NCBI GenBank assembly: GCA_016721945.1
Contig: JADKHC010000001.1
Coordinates: 331,466-395,465 of the forward strand
Direction: 5' to 3'
Length of the DNA: 64,000 nucleotides
Source: Verrucomicrobiota bacterium
GTDB taxonomy: Bacteria > Verrucomicrobiota > Verrucomicrobiia > Opitutales > Opitutaceae
Part shown: positions 1-8,272 of the stretch, in pieces
Numbering within the stretch: position 1 is the stretch's first letter
Layout of the letters: each line of letters opens with the position of its first letter
Notes under the pieces: model-generated
The model's input: only the letters and a program-made list of their open reading frames with translations
What the model was told of the DNA's origin: nothing
Database searches by the model: none
Program-made: the position numbers and the translations under genes

Positions 1-1384
1 AGGTCTTCTGTCGCTGCTCCGCCCAGGGCAAAGCACAGGGCTTGTGCCCTGCTATACCAGCTGCAACCGTAACAAGCCGACGCACTTCCGGTGCCTCGAA
101 CCAGCCGTGGAGATACGTGCCCCAGATATTGCCGGTTTTGGAGCCTTCCGCCCGCACTCCCGTTTCATCCTCAACCAACAGCAAGGGCAGATGCACGCGC
201 GTCGGCCAACTGCGGCCCATGTGCGTCTCATAAGCCTGCCAACGGCGATCGCCACAGGAAGCCGTAACCTGGCGTACAATTTTTTGTTGCTCGAAGATGG
301 TTTTGACCGGCAACAATCCAAGCCCTTCTTCTTCGCCGGCATCGCCAGCCACACCAGAAATATCCACCAGGTTTTCGCCAAGAATTTGGTAGCCGCCACA
401 CAGCCCGATCACCGGAATTCCTGCCCGCGCCGCAGTGATAATCGCGCGATCGAGTCCGGTAGTTTTCAGCCAGCGCAGATCGGAAATCGTATTCTTCGTG
501 CCGGGAATAATGATCGCCTTGGCCGTAGCCAGTTCGTTGACCGTCTTGACCCAGCGGATACGCACACCCTCGTCATCCCACCACGGTTGGCAGTCGGTAA
601 CGTTGGCCAGATGAGGAAGACGTATCCACGCCACCACTTCACCCTGCCCTCGATCTTCGTCTTCGGAACGCAGGCCGTCTTCCTCCTCGGGTTGCAGATC
701 GGTTCGCAACGGCACCGTGCCAAGCACGCGCAATCCCGGAGCATGCGGAGCCAACCAACGGTTAGGATCAGGAAAAAGTCCGATATCGCCACGGAAGCGA
801 TTCACGATCGCGCCGAGCATGCGCGCACGATCCTCTGCGGGCAACAGCTGCCACGTCCCGGCCAGCTGCGCATAAATGCCACCCCGGTCGATATCGCCAA
901 CGAGCACACTGCGTGCATCGAGATAGCGCAAGGGATTGAGGTTCACCAGATCGCGCGCCATCAAATTCAACTCCACCGGGCTGCCCGCGCCTTCGAGGAC
1001 CAGCACGTCACATTTCGCCTGCCAGCCATCGAGCGAATCCTTAACCATCTGCCAGAGCTTATCGTAATTCTCGTAGTAATTTCCCGCCAGTTGGTGGCCT
1101 TGTGCGCGTCCTTGAAGAATCAACTGCGATCCCTGCGAGCCGCTGGGCTTGAGCAAGATCGGATTCATGTCGGTCGTGGGCAAGAGCCCGCAAGCTTCCG
1201 CTTGCACCGCCTGAGCGCGCGCGATTTCGCCGCCGTCGAGCGTGGCCCAGGCGTTGTTCGACATGTTCTGCGCCTTGAATGGCGCCACGCGCACTCCCTG
1301 ACTTTTTAGCCACGCGCAAAACGCTGTCGCGATCCACGATTTTCCAGCGCCTGAGGATGTGCCAAGAATGCCGAGTGCTTTCAT
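1..1384 (-). CDS. cobQ: Cobyric acid synthase, 3' end cut by window edge
   Basis: This enzyme amidates four side chains (b, d, e, g) of adenosylcobyrinic acid a,c-diamide to give cobyric acid, using glutamine and ATP in the cytoplasm. The reading frame is open for 461 codons from an ATG at 1384 to the left edge. The N-terminal dethiobiotin-synthetase-like ATPase domain starts MKALGILGTSSGAGKSW, with the P-loop at residues 7-16 and FKAQNMSNNAW following. The C-terminal class I glutamine amidotransferase domain has GLCGGYQILG with nucleophile Cys329, and GTYLHGWFE carrying the catalytic His. The family is usually about 480-510 residues, so only a few dozen residues are missing. It is the last visible gene of the B12 uptake operon, 100 bases after cobO. 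The long plus-strand reading frame opposite it is a GC shadow. Confidence 0.95.
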   Translation of the reverse strand, partial: MKALGILGTSSGAGKSWIATAFCAWLKSQGVRVAPFKAQNMSNNAWATLDGGEIARAQAVQAEACGLLPTTDMNPILLKPSGSQGSQLILQGRAQGHQLAGNYYENYDKLWQMVKDSLDGWQAKCDVLVLEGAGSPVELNLMARDLVNLNPLRYLDARSVLVGDIDRGGIYAQLAGTWQLLPAEDRARMLGAIVNRFRGDIGLFPDPNRWLAPHAPGLRVLGTVPLRTDLQPEEEDGLRSEDEDRGQGEVVAWIRLPHLANVTDCQPWWDDEGVRIRWVKTVNELATAKAIIIPGTKNTISDLRWLKTTGLDRAIITAARAGIPVIGLCGGYQILGENLVDISGVAGDAGEEEGLGLLPVKTIFEQQKIVRQVTASCGDRRWQAYETHMGRSWPTRVHLPLLLVEDETGVRAEGSKTGNIWGTYLHGWFEAPEVRRLVTVAAGIAGHKPCALPWAEQRQKT

Positions 1385-1484
1385 TCGTTCTTCGTTATTC
1401 TTTCTCATTCTTCTTTCTCTTTCTCCCTTTCACGCCTCACGGATCGAGAAAGATAAAGAGGACGGATAACGAGAAAGATTGTAT
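1385..1484. repeat. Pyrimidine/purine-rich spacer between cobO and cobQ
   Basis: The 100-base gap is strongly strand-biased. It is pyrimidine-rich on the plus strand near 1388-1432 and purine-rich at 1445-1482, built from imperfect TTCTTTCTC-like units, so the two halves are partly inverted copies and can fold. A similar pyrimidine tract lies at 63129-63168. No terminator T-run or promoter is convincing. It could be a small intra-operon repeat. Confidence 0.35.
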
Positions 1485-2096
1485 TCAGAATTCGATACCG
1501 AGCTGCGCTTTCACTCCTGCGTTAAACGGATGCTTGATCTCCTTCATCTCGGTCACGAGATCGGCCAGCTCCATCAACTCCGGCAAAGCACCGCGCCCAG
1601 TGATGACCACATGCAGGTCTTCGCGTTTCTGGCGCAAGACCGCCAACACTTCGTCCTTCGGCAGATAATCCATCGAGAGCACGACATTCAGCTCATCGAG
1701 CATCACGAAGGAAACACTCGGATCGTTAAAAAACTCACACGCATATTTCCAGCCTTCGCGACATTTCGCGATGTCACCCGCGCGGTCCTGCGTGTCCCAG
1801 GTAAAGCCATCGCCCACGGCATGCCACGTCAGGTTCGGGCTGCGCAAAACCTTTTCGATCGCATCAGGCGTGGCCTTGATGAATTGCACCACTCCGCATT
1901 TGCGGCCGTGTGCGAGCGAGCGAGCCAGCATGCCGAACGCCGCGGTGGATTTCCCTTTGCCATTGCCGGTATGCACCATGAGCAATCCGTGCTTATCTTT
2001 AGCCGCACGCATTTTCTCCCGCATCTCGGCCTTTAGAGCCTGCATGTCTTCGCGATGCTGTTCCTCTGACGAATCGGGGGATGGTGTTTTTCTCAT
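1485..2096 (-). CDS. cobO: Cob(I)yrinic acid a,c-diamide adenosyltransferase
   Basis: This CobO/BtuR-type enzyme transfers the 5'-deoxyadenosyl group of ATP to reduced corrinoid, forming the Co-C bond of adenosylcobalamin precursors. The 203-residue product has the family P-loop HTGNGKGKSTAAFG at about residues 46-59, FIKATPDAIEK, the aromatic WDTQDR segment and the Walker-B-like VMLDELNVVLSMDYL, and ends with MKEIKHPFNAGVKAQLGIEF. The ATG at 2096 is chosen because it forms an ATGA overlap with the btuD stop and gives the usual family length; an upstream in-frame start would add 47 residues from inside btuD. Translational coupling to btuD is likely. It acts on corrinoid imported by the upstream transporter or salvaged by CbiZ. 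Confidence 0.95.
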   Translation of the reverse strand: MRKTPSPDSSEEQHREDMQALKAEMREKMRAAKDKHGLLMVHTGNGKGKSTAAFGMLARSLAHGRKCGVVQFIKATPDAIEKVLRSPNLTWHAVGDGFTWDTQDRAGDIAKCREGWKYACEFFNDPSVSFVMLDELNVVLSMDYLPKDEVLAVLRQKREDLHVVITGRGALPELMELADLVTEMKEIKHPFNAGVKAQLGIEF

Positions 2097-2806
2097 GGTA
2101 GTTCCAAAGTTAGTCCTAGTGATTGTTTTGCACGCACGCCGAAAACCTCCATCAGAAGCTCGGGCGTGAGCACTTCTTCGGGCGGGCCGGCAGCACGAAG
2201 TCGGCCTTGATGAAGCACGACGACAAAATCCAAACAATACGCCGCACGCAAATCGTGCAGTGAAAAAAGGACTGTACTGCCCGCGCGCGTCAGTCGTCGC
2301 GCATGCGTCAGCACTTCAATCCCGTGCCTCGGATCTAGCGGGGCCAGCGGCTCGTCCCAAAGTTGCAACGGCGCTTCAGTGACGAGTGCGCGCGCAATCA
2401 TCACGCGCTGACGCTCGCCGCCCGAAAGCCGATTAACCGGCCGGTGCGCGAGCGCGGTGAGATCCAGTTGTTGCAACGCCTCATCGACACCGCATTCATC
2501 ATCACCTCGCGCATAACGTCCCTGCGCCACGACTGAGCGCACCGAAAATCCAAATTCAAAACGAGCTTCCTGCGGTACCCAGGCCGCCAGCCTGCCACGC
2601 TCAGGGATCAAGATTTCGTCCACCTCACGACCCGACCAGCTCACACCGCCGGTCGCGGGTAACAAACCAGCCGCCACCTGTAAAAGGGTTGATTTTCCGC
2701 TACCATTTGGTCCCACCAAGCCAGCGAGCATGCCCGGCGCGAGCGCCATGCTCACGTCCGTGATTCGCCCCGACACCGAAGCATTGGTTACAGTCAATGC
2801 GGTCAT
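2093..2806 (-). CDS. btuD: Vitamin B12 ABC transporter ATP-binding protein
   Basis: This is the cytoplasmic ATPase of a BtuCD-type importer. The 237-residue product has Walker A GPNGSGKST (K38), a Q-loop in WVPQEARF, signature LSGGERQR, a Walker-B region ending LQLWDEP, a D-loop and H-loop SLHD. The start at 2806 makes a 4-base ATGA overlap with btuC; two in-frame starts further upstream (2827 and 2905) lie inside btuC and are less likely. Its placement between btuC and cobO downstream of a cobalamin riboswitch supports B12 over iron-siderophore as substrate, which the ATPase sequence alone could not decide. Confidence 0.9.
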   Translation of the reverse strand: MTALTVTNASVSGRITDVSMALAPGMLAGLVGPNGSGKSTLLQVAAGLLPATGGVSWSGREVDEILIPERGRLAAWVPQEARFEFGFSVRSVVAQGRYARGDDECGVDEALQQLDLTALAHRPVNRLSGGERQRVMIARALVTEAPLQLWDEPLAPLDPRHGIEVLTHARRLTRAGSTVLFSLHDLRAAYCLDFVVVLHQGRLRAAGPPEEVLTPELLMEVFGVRAKQSLGLTLELP

Positions 2807-3780
2807 GCTTGTCGTCTCAGCAGCCATAGGAAAAACGGTCCTCCGATCAGCGATGTTACGATGCCAACTCTCAACCCGCCCGCCGAGCGGCTGATCAAAT
2901 CGCACGCGAGCACAAACGCCGCGCCACCGATCAGCGTGAGCGGAACCAGTCGCCGGTGCTCCGGCCCCACCAGTAAACGCAGTAAATGCGGTACGATTAA
3001 ACCAACAAAACCCACCGTGCCCGCTACTGCCGTCGCGAGTGCGGTGAGGACGGTTGACAGCGCCAGCATTGATCGCCTCAGGCGCTTGGTGTCGACGCCA
3101 AGGCTTTGCGCTTCACGTGAACCGAGGCTGAGCAAATCCATCGGCCGACCCAACGGCCACAGCAACGCACCTGCCACCAGGATCGGCGACGCCATAAACA
3201 CATGCTCCCACGTGCGGTCTTCAAGTCCACCCAAGAGCCAGAAAAGAATCCGGGCGTTGCGCTCGTAAGATAGCGTGAAGTTAGCGAGCACGTAACTCGT
3301 CACCGCACCGAGCAGAGCGTTGAGCGCCACACCCGCCAGCAGCAACCGCTCCGTACTCGCGCCACGGCGTGCAAGCATGATGACCACCGAGGTCGAGAAC
3401 ATAGCACCAACAACAGCCGCCACCGGTAAAACGAAAATCGAAGCCGACGCCCAACCCAGTCCAATGATAACCACGGCACCCGCCGCGCCACCGCTGGTCA
3501 CGCCAAGCAGACCAGGACTCGCGAGGCTGTTGCGAAAATACGCCTGCATCACCAATCCGCTCGAAGCGAGCGCTGCGCCGACCATTACCGAGACGAGCAT
3601 GCGCGGCAGCCGAATATTCCAAAGGATCGTCGCCGCCAGTTCATCGCGATGCAGCAGCCCGGAGACAATTCGGGCCGGGCTCAAACGCATGTCGCCAACC
3701 GCGAGCGACGTCAGCGCCAGCAGCCCGAGCAAAAGCAGGGCAACCGGAAAAGCCACGCGATGCACCCACGGAGGCGTCAT
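2803..3780 (-). CDS. btuC: Vitamin B12 ABC transporter permease
   Basis: This FecCD/BtuC-family inner-membrane permease of 325 residues forms the translocation channel of the B12 importer. It is very hydrophobic with about ten predicted membrane segments. Family hallmarks are ILWNIRLPRMLVSVMVGAAL near residues 55-75, GxLASPGLLGVTSGGAAG and, near the end, VGFVGLIVPHLLRLLVGPEHR, the segment that carries the cytoplasmic coupling loop. The ATG at 3780 overlaps the btuF stop as ATGA; an upstream start (3849) would add 23 polar residues read out of btuF. It is tightly coupled to btuF and btuD. Confidence 0.93.
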   Translation of the reverse strand: MTPPWVHRVAFPVALLLLGLLALTSLAVGDMRLSPARIVSGLLHRDELAATILWNIRLPRMLVSVMVGAALASSGLVMQAYFRNSLASPGLLGVTSGGAAGAVVIIGLGWASASIFVLPVAAVVGAMFSTSVVIMLARRGASTERLLLAGVALNALLGAVTSYVLANFTLSYERNARILFWLLGGLEDRTWEHVFMASPILVAGALLWPLGRPMDLLSLGSREAQSLGVDTKRLRRSMLALSTVLTALATAVAGTVGFVGLIVPHLLRLLVGPEHRRLVPLTLIGGAAFVLACDLISRSAGGLRVGIVTSLIGGPFFLWLLRRQA

Positions 3781-4637
3781 GGAAACCTCTCCGGATACAA
3801 TGCCCGTGCGAGCTGTTCGTAGCCCTCGACCCGATGGTGCGAGACACAACTCAACTGGTAGTGCTTCAACAGCGCGACTCGACCTTCCTTTACCGCTGGC
3901 ATGAACTGATACGGCGGAATCGTGCGAAACACCGCGAGCGCCTTTTCGGCATTGTCGCCGGAAAGCACGACCCGATCCACTGGCCAGGTTAACATCTGTT
4001 CGTTGGGTGGTGCCGCGTGGCCGTGAAGTTTGCCCAAACTCGCCGCCAGATTTTCGGCACTAGCGTGATCGCAGATGTCCTGAAAGGTCGAATCATCACC
4101 CGGAATGATTCCGTAGGTCGATGGTGCAATCACGCGCAATGGTTTCACGCCTTCGAGCCGCTTGCGCAAATCCACGATGCGACGCTCGCAATCCGCGATA
4201 ATTCGTTCCGCCTTAGCTACTGCGGTCGGCCCGAGTTCGCGTGCGAGCAAGCGCAGATTCCCATAGGCGTCTTCCATGGTTCGGTAATTCTCGAACACGA
4301 TCACCTTCAGTCCTGCGCGCCGCGCCTGCGTCACTAATTCCGCCCGGCTGTAATTCGCGCAAAGGATCAGTGTCGGACTGAATTTCAACGCTCCCTCCAA
4401 ATCACAATTCAGCGAAAGCTGCGGATAGTTTCTGGCTTCGTCCGCCACAGCGGAATACACGGATTCGCGGGAGAGATGGCTGAGCGCCGCGATTTGCGAC
4501 GGCTCAGCCAAAGCCAGCAATAACTCATCGGTACCGACAGTCTGCGACACCACGCGCACCGCAGCCGGCTCGCCGCGCATCAGCAGGCCGACCGCGAGCC
4601 AGAGGAGGAATGTGAGCGTAGAGCGCAGTGGGGGCAT
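3777..4637 (-). CDS. btuF: Periplasmic cobalamin-binding protein
   Basis: This class III substrate-binding protein of 286 residues should deliver corrinoid from the outer-membrane receptor to BtuCD. Residues 1 to about 25 (MPPLRSTLTFLLWLAVGLL) look like a Sec signal peptide without a lipobox Cys, so it is probably soluble in the periplasm. Typical BtuF features follow: SQTVGTDELLLAL, the SLSNC-like region SLNCDLEGALKFSPTLIL, and VIVFENYRTMEDAYGNLRLLARELG, then a long linking helix. The gene starts 9 bases after btuB and overlaps btuC. The substrate is inferred from the riboswitch and neighbours. Confidence 0.9.
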   Translation of the reverse strand: MPPLRSTLTFLLWLAVGLLMRGEPAAVRVVSQTVGTDELLLALAEPSQIAALSHLSRESVYSAVADEARNYPQLSLNCDLEGALKFSPTLILCANYSRAELVTQARRAGLKVIVFENYRTMEDAYGNLRLLARELGPTAVAKAERIIADCERRIVDLRKRLEGVKPLRVIAPSTYGIIPGDDSTFQDICDHASAENLAASLGKLHGHAAPPNEQMLTWPVDRVVLSGDNAEKALAVFRTIPPYQFMPAVKEGRVALLKHYQLSCVSHHRVEGYEQLARALYPERFP

Positions 4638-4646
4638 GGCGGGAGT

Positions 4647-6542
4647 TTAGAACTTCCACTCCACCGATGAAAATATGCCACAAGGAAGTGCGCTGTAGCC
4701 GATGGCGTCGGCGTATTTTTCGTCGAGCGCATTCTCGATGCGGAGCTTCAACAACACCTTGTCACTCGCCTGCCAGGAGGCGAAGACGCGGGCCGTAACG
4801 TAGTTCTCCACATCAACCTGCTTCGAAGCATAGGTCGCTGGTTCATAAACCGTATCCTCACGGCCACCGACGAAATGCAGCCCAGCACCGAGCGTACAAA
4901 CCGAACTGGGTAACACCCGCAACTCCACATCGCCCGAATGACGCGGACGACGTGTAAGCCGGACCGTGTTTGCGCTGCTACTGGTGTTTAGCGCCGTCAG
5001 ATAAGTGTAGGAGGCGCGCAACTTCACGGTGGAAACCGGCTGAGCTGAGAGCGCGAATTCGCCACCTTCCGTGCGGGCCTTGTTCACGTTTTGGGCAATG
5101 TATTTCCCCTCCGAAGGCGTATAAACACTCGCGATCAAGTCATGGAAATCATTATGGAAATAAGTCGCGCTCGCGGTCAGTTGGCCGCCCAACAATTCCT
5201 GATCGATGCCAACATCCCAGCCCTTGGATTCCTCAGGCATGATCGTCGGACTTTTGCCATACCAAGGCGGAGAGCCAAAACGATTGGTCATGCTCGGAAC
5301 CTTAAAGCCGGTGCCGTAAGTGGCGCGGAGCTTTGTCTTGGTCTGATGAAAATAGTACGCCGAACCAGCACGCCAGGTGTTAGCCCGGCCCTCGAGATCG
5401 TGATCGTCGGTCCGGCCGCCAACATCGAGCACCAAGCCGCCAACTGGTCGCACTGATACCGAGGCGTAGAGACCACGCTGATCGTCATTCAAGGTGACCC
5501 CTTTCGTGGTGTAGTGCGCCCACTCGGCATTCGCACCCGCGACAAGTTGCACTTTCTCTGCCACGAACCAGCTGTTCTGCCAGTCAATAATACGGCGAGT
5601 ATTCCGAGTGTAGTAATTCGAGGTCGGGCCGTAGGTTTTATCGGTCCAGTTATACTCCGTCTGATGCCAAGCTGCGGTCAGGCGCGACCGGAAGGCTGCC
5701 GTCGGGCTCCATTGTGCGTAGGTGGTTATTAAATGGTTCGGTGCTTCAATTTCTCCCAGGCCGCCGCTCAAGGACGAGCCTGCTTCCTGATATTTCCCGG
5801 CCTGCCCTCGAAGTGTCGCGCCGATCAAAAAGCCCGGCACCGCCACGAGTTCGAGCCGCGAGCTGTACGACGTCTGCTTGTAAGTGTTTTCAGGGCGGTC
5901 GTTATCCGTCAGCGTGCGGGAGAGCGAGGCACTGTAGCCAAAAGTTCTCGTGCCGCCCTGGATGGCAACGTTGCCACCGAACGTTCCGAAAGATCCAATT
6001 GTGGCCACCGTCGTTCCGCTCAGTTGTCCACAACCGTGTGTCGTATCCATCGTGATCACGCCACCCATGGCCGAGCTGCCATAGAGTGTGCTTTGCGGGC
6101 CACGCAGCACTTCGAGGCGGTCGATACCAACGACATCGGCGCCACCGAGGAAGTTCGCATAACCGGCATCGGTCGTGTTCATGCGAACGCCGTCGACGAA
6201 AAGCAACACCTGATCGGTTCCGGCACCGCGCATGAAGATCGCAGTTTGTCCACCGGTCGCACCGCTTGCGACAACGATAACGCCTGGTTCGGCAGCGAGT
6301 GCCGTGCGCAGGTCACCGATCTGCGATAAGGCGAGATCGGTGGGCTTGATGAAGCTCACGCTGCTCGGTATATAGCGTGGATCTTGTGGAGCACGCGCCG
6401 CCGAAACGACGACGTCCTCCAACCGAATGGGGTCGTCGGGATGCGACAAAGTTTGAGCGCGAGCGACTGACACGAAGGTCGTCGCCAGCGCGATGATGTT
6501 GAGCAACAATCCCGACAAGCGGGAACGTTGGAATGAGGGCAT
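4647..6542 (-). CDS. btuB: TonB-dependent vitamin B12 outer-membrane receptor
   Basis: This 631-residue TonB-dependent receptor would import corrinoids across the outer membrane. It begins MPSFQRSRLSGLLLN with a signal peptide ending near VARAQ, then a TonB-box-like stretch IRLEDVVVSA at about residues 40-50. A plug domain follows (DLRTALAAEPGVIV, IFMRGAGTDQVLLFVDGVRMN, IDRLEVLRGPQSTLYGSSAMGGVI), then a 22-strand-type barrel ending in aromatic SSVEWKF. The ATG at 6542 is preceded by an AGAGAG ribosome-binding site; a GTG at 6578 would add 12 residues before the signal. It is the first gene after the cobalamin riboswitch, which supports the substrate assignment. Confidence 0.93.
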   Translation of the reverse strand: MPSFQRSRLSGLLLNIIALATTFVSVARAQTLSHPDDPIRLEDVVVSAARAPQDPRYIPSSVSFIKPTDLALSQIGDLRTALAAEPGVIVVASGATGGQTAIFMRGAGTDQVLLFVDGVRMNTTDAGYANFLGGADVVGIDRLEVLRGPQSTLYGSSAMGGVITMDTTHGCGQLSGTTVATIGSFGTFGGNVAIQGGTRTFGYSASLSRTLTDNDRPENTYKQTSYSSRLELVAVPGFLIGATLRGQAGKYQEAGSSLSGGLGEIEAPNHLITTYAQWSPTAAFRSRLTAAWHQTEYNWTDKTYGPTSNYYTRNTRRIIDWQNSWFVAEKVQLVAGANAEWAHYTTKGVTLNDDQRGLYASVSVRPVGGLVLDVGGRTDDHDLEGRANTWRAGSAYYFHQTKTKLRATYGTGFKVPSMTNRFGSPPWYGKSPTIMPEESKGWDVGIDQELLGGQLTASATYFHNDFHDLIASVYTPSEGKYIAQNVNKARTEGGEFALSAQPVSTVKLRASYTYLTALNTSSSANTVRLTRRPRHSGDVELRVLPSSVCTLGAGLHFVGGREDTVYEPATYASKQVDVENYVTARVFASWQASDKVLLKLRIENALDEKYADAIGYSALPCGIFSSVEWKF

Positions 6543-6639
6543 GGGTTGTCTCTCTGGTATATAGGCAAGAGCAGACACACCGTTGCCGGCAGGTCGTATG
6601 AGCTGCTCTCACGCTTCATTTTTGCGATGAAGATTTCGA

Positions 6640-7000
6640 GACCGATGCGCGCAAAAGTTTCGCATCGGCCGCGTGAGCACTTCTGGGAGGGTCTTCGGAC
6701 TTCGCATTTGAAACGCACTTCGTGCGCAAAGGACCAAATCACAAGGTCCAAGTGCCAAGATGAGTCCGCGTCTTGAACGCAGATACTTGGAACTTGAAAC
6801 TTGCCACTTGAACCTTCGCGCGCTCAGCGCGCAACCTCGCCTCCGCCTTCACCGGCTTGCTGGCCGATTGGCTTTTTCACGCGTTCGAAAGCGCGATGGA
6901 GGTCTGTGATGCGTTACCGCAGCGCAACTGTGGCCGATTCTCACGGCCTTCCCCTGAACCTGAAGCGTTATAAAAAGAACAAGCGAACGCGCGCAGGCTC
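6640..7000 (-). promoter_or_regulatory. Cobalamin riboswitch controlling the btuB operon
   Basis: Read on the minus strand, 6966 to 6901 matches the adenosylcobalamin riboswitch core: a GGGGAA motif, the P3 arm GGCCGTGAGAATCGGCC, then GCGCTGCGGTAACG, almost the same as the E. coli btuB element. The 3' B12 box AAGTCCGAAGACCCTCCCA lies at 6685-6703 and matches the consensus except near its end. About 197 bases separate core and box, longer than usual. A stem with arms 6642-6649 and 6661-6668 sits just downstream and may be part of the expression platform. Outer limits are approximate. B12 binding is expected to switch off btuB expression. Confidence 0.88.
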
Positions 7001-7164
7001 CGCGAACACACCAACGCCGCGCAACCTTTAAATTTGTGCGTTTTTTGCTTTCTCCTCCGTCCTGCACACGGCCTTCCGCCCAAATTCTGCTCTCGCTCGC
7101 TCACGTTCACCACTGTTCTCTCCTCCCGTAATTCCTTCACGAAAAATGCGCACTTGCATTATCG

Positions 7165-7182
7165 TATCAATGTATCTTGATA
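7165..7182 (+). promoter_or_regulatory. Inverted-repeat operator ahead of metH (SahR-like)
   Basis: The sequence TATCAATGTATCTTGATA is a perfect inverted repeat of TATCAA/TTGATA with a 6-base spacer ending 7 bases before the metH ATG. It resembles the ATATCAA-spacer-TTGATAT sites that I recall for SahR, an ArsR-family repressor of methionine-cycle genes responding to S-adenosylhomocysteine. Placement over the initiation region would suit repression. The regulator itself is not in this window, so the assignment is an inference from the motif. Confidence 0.5.
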
Positions 7183-7189
7183 TGACGAT

Positions 7190-8263
7190 ATGTTAAATAA
7201 CTCATCCACTCCCTCCTCCGCCCGCGATCTCCCGCGTCTTTTCGCGGAACGCATCGTCATCCTCGACGGTGCGATGGGCTCGATGATCCAAAACTATCGC
7301 TTGGAGGAAAACGATTTTCGCGGCGAACGCTTCCGCACCCACCCGCACGATCTCAAGGGCAACAACGATCTCCTCTGCCTCACCCGCCCCGACATCATCG
7401 AGCAAATCCATTTCGATTATTTCGCCGCTGGGGCCGACATCGTCGAAACCAACACCTTCAACTCCACCTCGATTTCCCAGGCCGACTATAAAACCGAAGC
7501 ACTGGTTCGTGAGATCAACCTAGCCGCCGCCCAAATCGCACGTCGGGCCGCCCAAAAAGCCGAAACCACCACGCCCGGCCGCCAATGTTTCGTCGCGGGC
7601 GCGATCGGCCCGCTCAACCGCACACTCTCGATGTCGCCCGACGTCAACCGCCCCGACTTCCGCGCGGTTTCCTGGGACCAAGTCGTCGATTCCTACACCG
7701 AACAAATCACTGCGCTCATCGAAGGTGGCGTGGACGCGCTGCTCGTCGAAACCATTTTCGATACGCTCAACGCGAAGGCCGCGCTTTTCGCCATTGAGGG
7801 TGTATTCGAAAAGTTGGGACGCCGCCTGCCGATCATGATCAGTGTCACGATCACCGACGCCTCCGGCCGCACGCTCTCCGGCCAGACCGTCGAAGCGTTC
7901 TACAACTCCATCCGCCACGCAAAACCACTCTCCATCGGCATCAACTGCGCGCTCGGCGGCCGCCAGATGCGTCCATATATCGAGGAACTATCGCAGCTCG
8001 CGGATTGCCACGTATCGTGTTACCCGAATGCCGGCCTGCCCAATGCGTTCGGCGGCTACGATGAAACCCCGGCCGACATGGCCGCCGTGCTCGGCGAATT
8101 CGCTGGCGCTGGCTTCGTCAACCTCGTCGGCGGTTGCTGCGGTTCCACGCCTGCCCATATAGCCGCCATCGCCAAAACCGTGCATGGCAAAAAACCACAC
8201 GCCACGCGCGTGCCGTCCAGCGCCCTGCGTCTCAGCGGACTCGAACCACTCGTCGTCGCCTAA
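7190..8263 (+). CDS. metH: Methionine synthase, homocysteine-binding half (split MetH)
   Basis: This 357-residue protein is the N-terminal homocysteine S-methyltransferase module of cobalamin-dependent methionine synthase as a separate polypeptide. It has ERIVILDGAMGSMIQNYRL at residues 19-37, ETNTFNSTSISQADY, SVTITDASGRTLSGQ, and zinc-ligand cysteines in GINCALGGRQM and VGGCCGSTPAH near residues 240-325. It would activate homocysteine on zinc and dock with the other half (10596-13307), which carries the folate, cobalamin and reactivation modules. The protein ends about 30 residues after the barrel, so this is a designed end rather than a frameshift. cbiZ follows after 9 bases. Confidence 0.93.
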   Translation: MLNNSSTPSSARDLPRLFAERIVILDGAMGSMIQNYRLEENDFRGERFRTHPHDLKGNNDLLCLTRPDIIEQIHFDYFAAGADIVETNTFNSTSISQADYKTEALVREINLAAAQIARRAAQKAETTTPGRQCFVAGAIGPLNRTLSMSPDVNRPDFRAVSWDQVVDSYTEQITALIEGGVDALLVETIFDTLNAKAALFAIEGVFEKLGRRLPIMISVTITDASGRTLSGQTVEAFYNSIRHAKPLSIGINCALGGRQMRPYIEELSQLADCHVSCYPNAGLPNAFGGYDETPADMAAVLGEFAGAGFVNLVGGCCGSTPAHIAAIAKTVHGKKPHATRVPSSALRLSGLEPLVVA

Positions 8264-8272
8264 ATTTACGCC

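Noticed and set aside
44..1309. A 421-codon plus-strand frame opposite cobQ
   Set aside because: It runs in the complementary phase of cobQ, which has clear motifs throughout; the product looks like random, Arg/His-rich translation. GC-rich antisense frame.
7000..7164. Possible second cobalamin or SAM riboswitch in front of metH on the plus strand
   Set aside because: I could not find B12-box or SAM core elements in this orientation; the only clear signal near the start is the inverted repeat.
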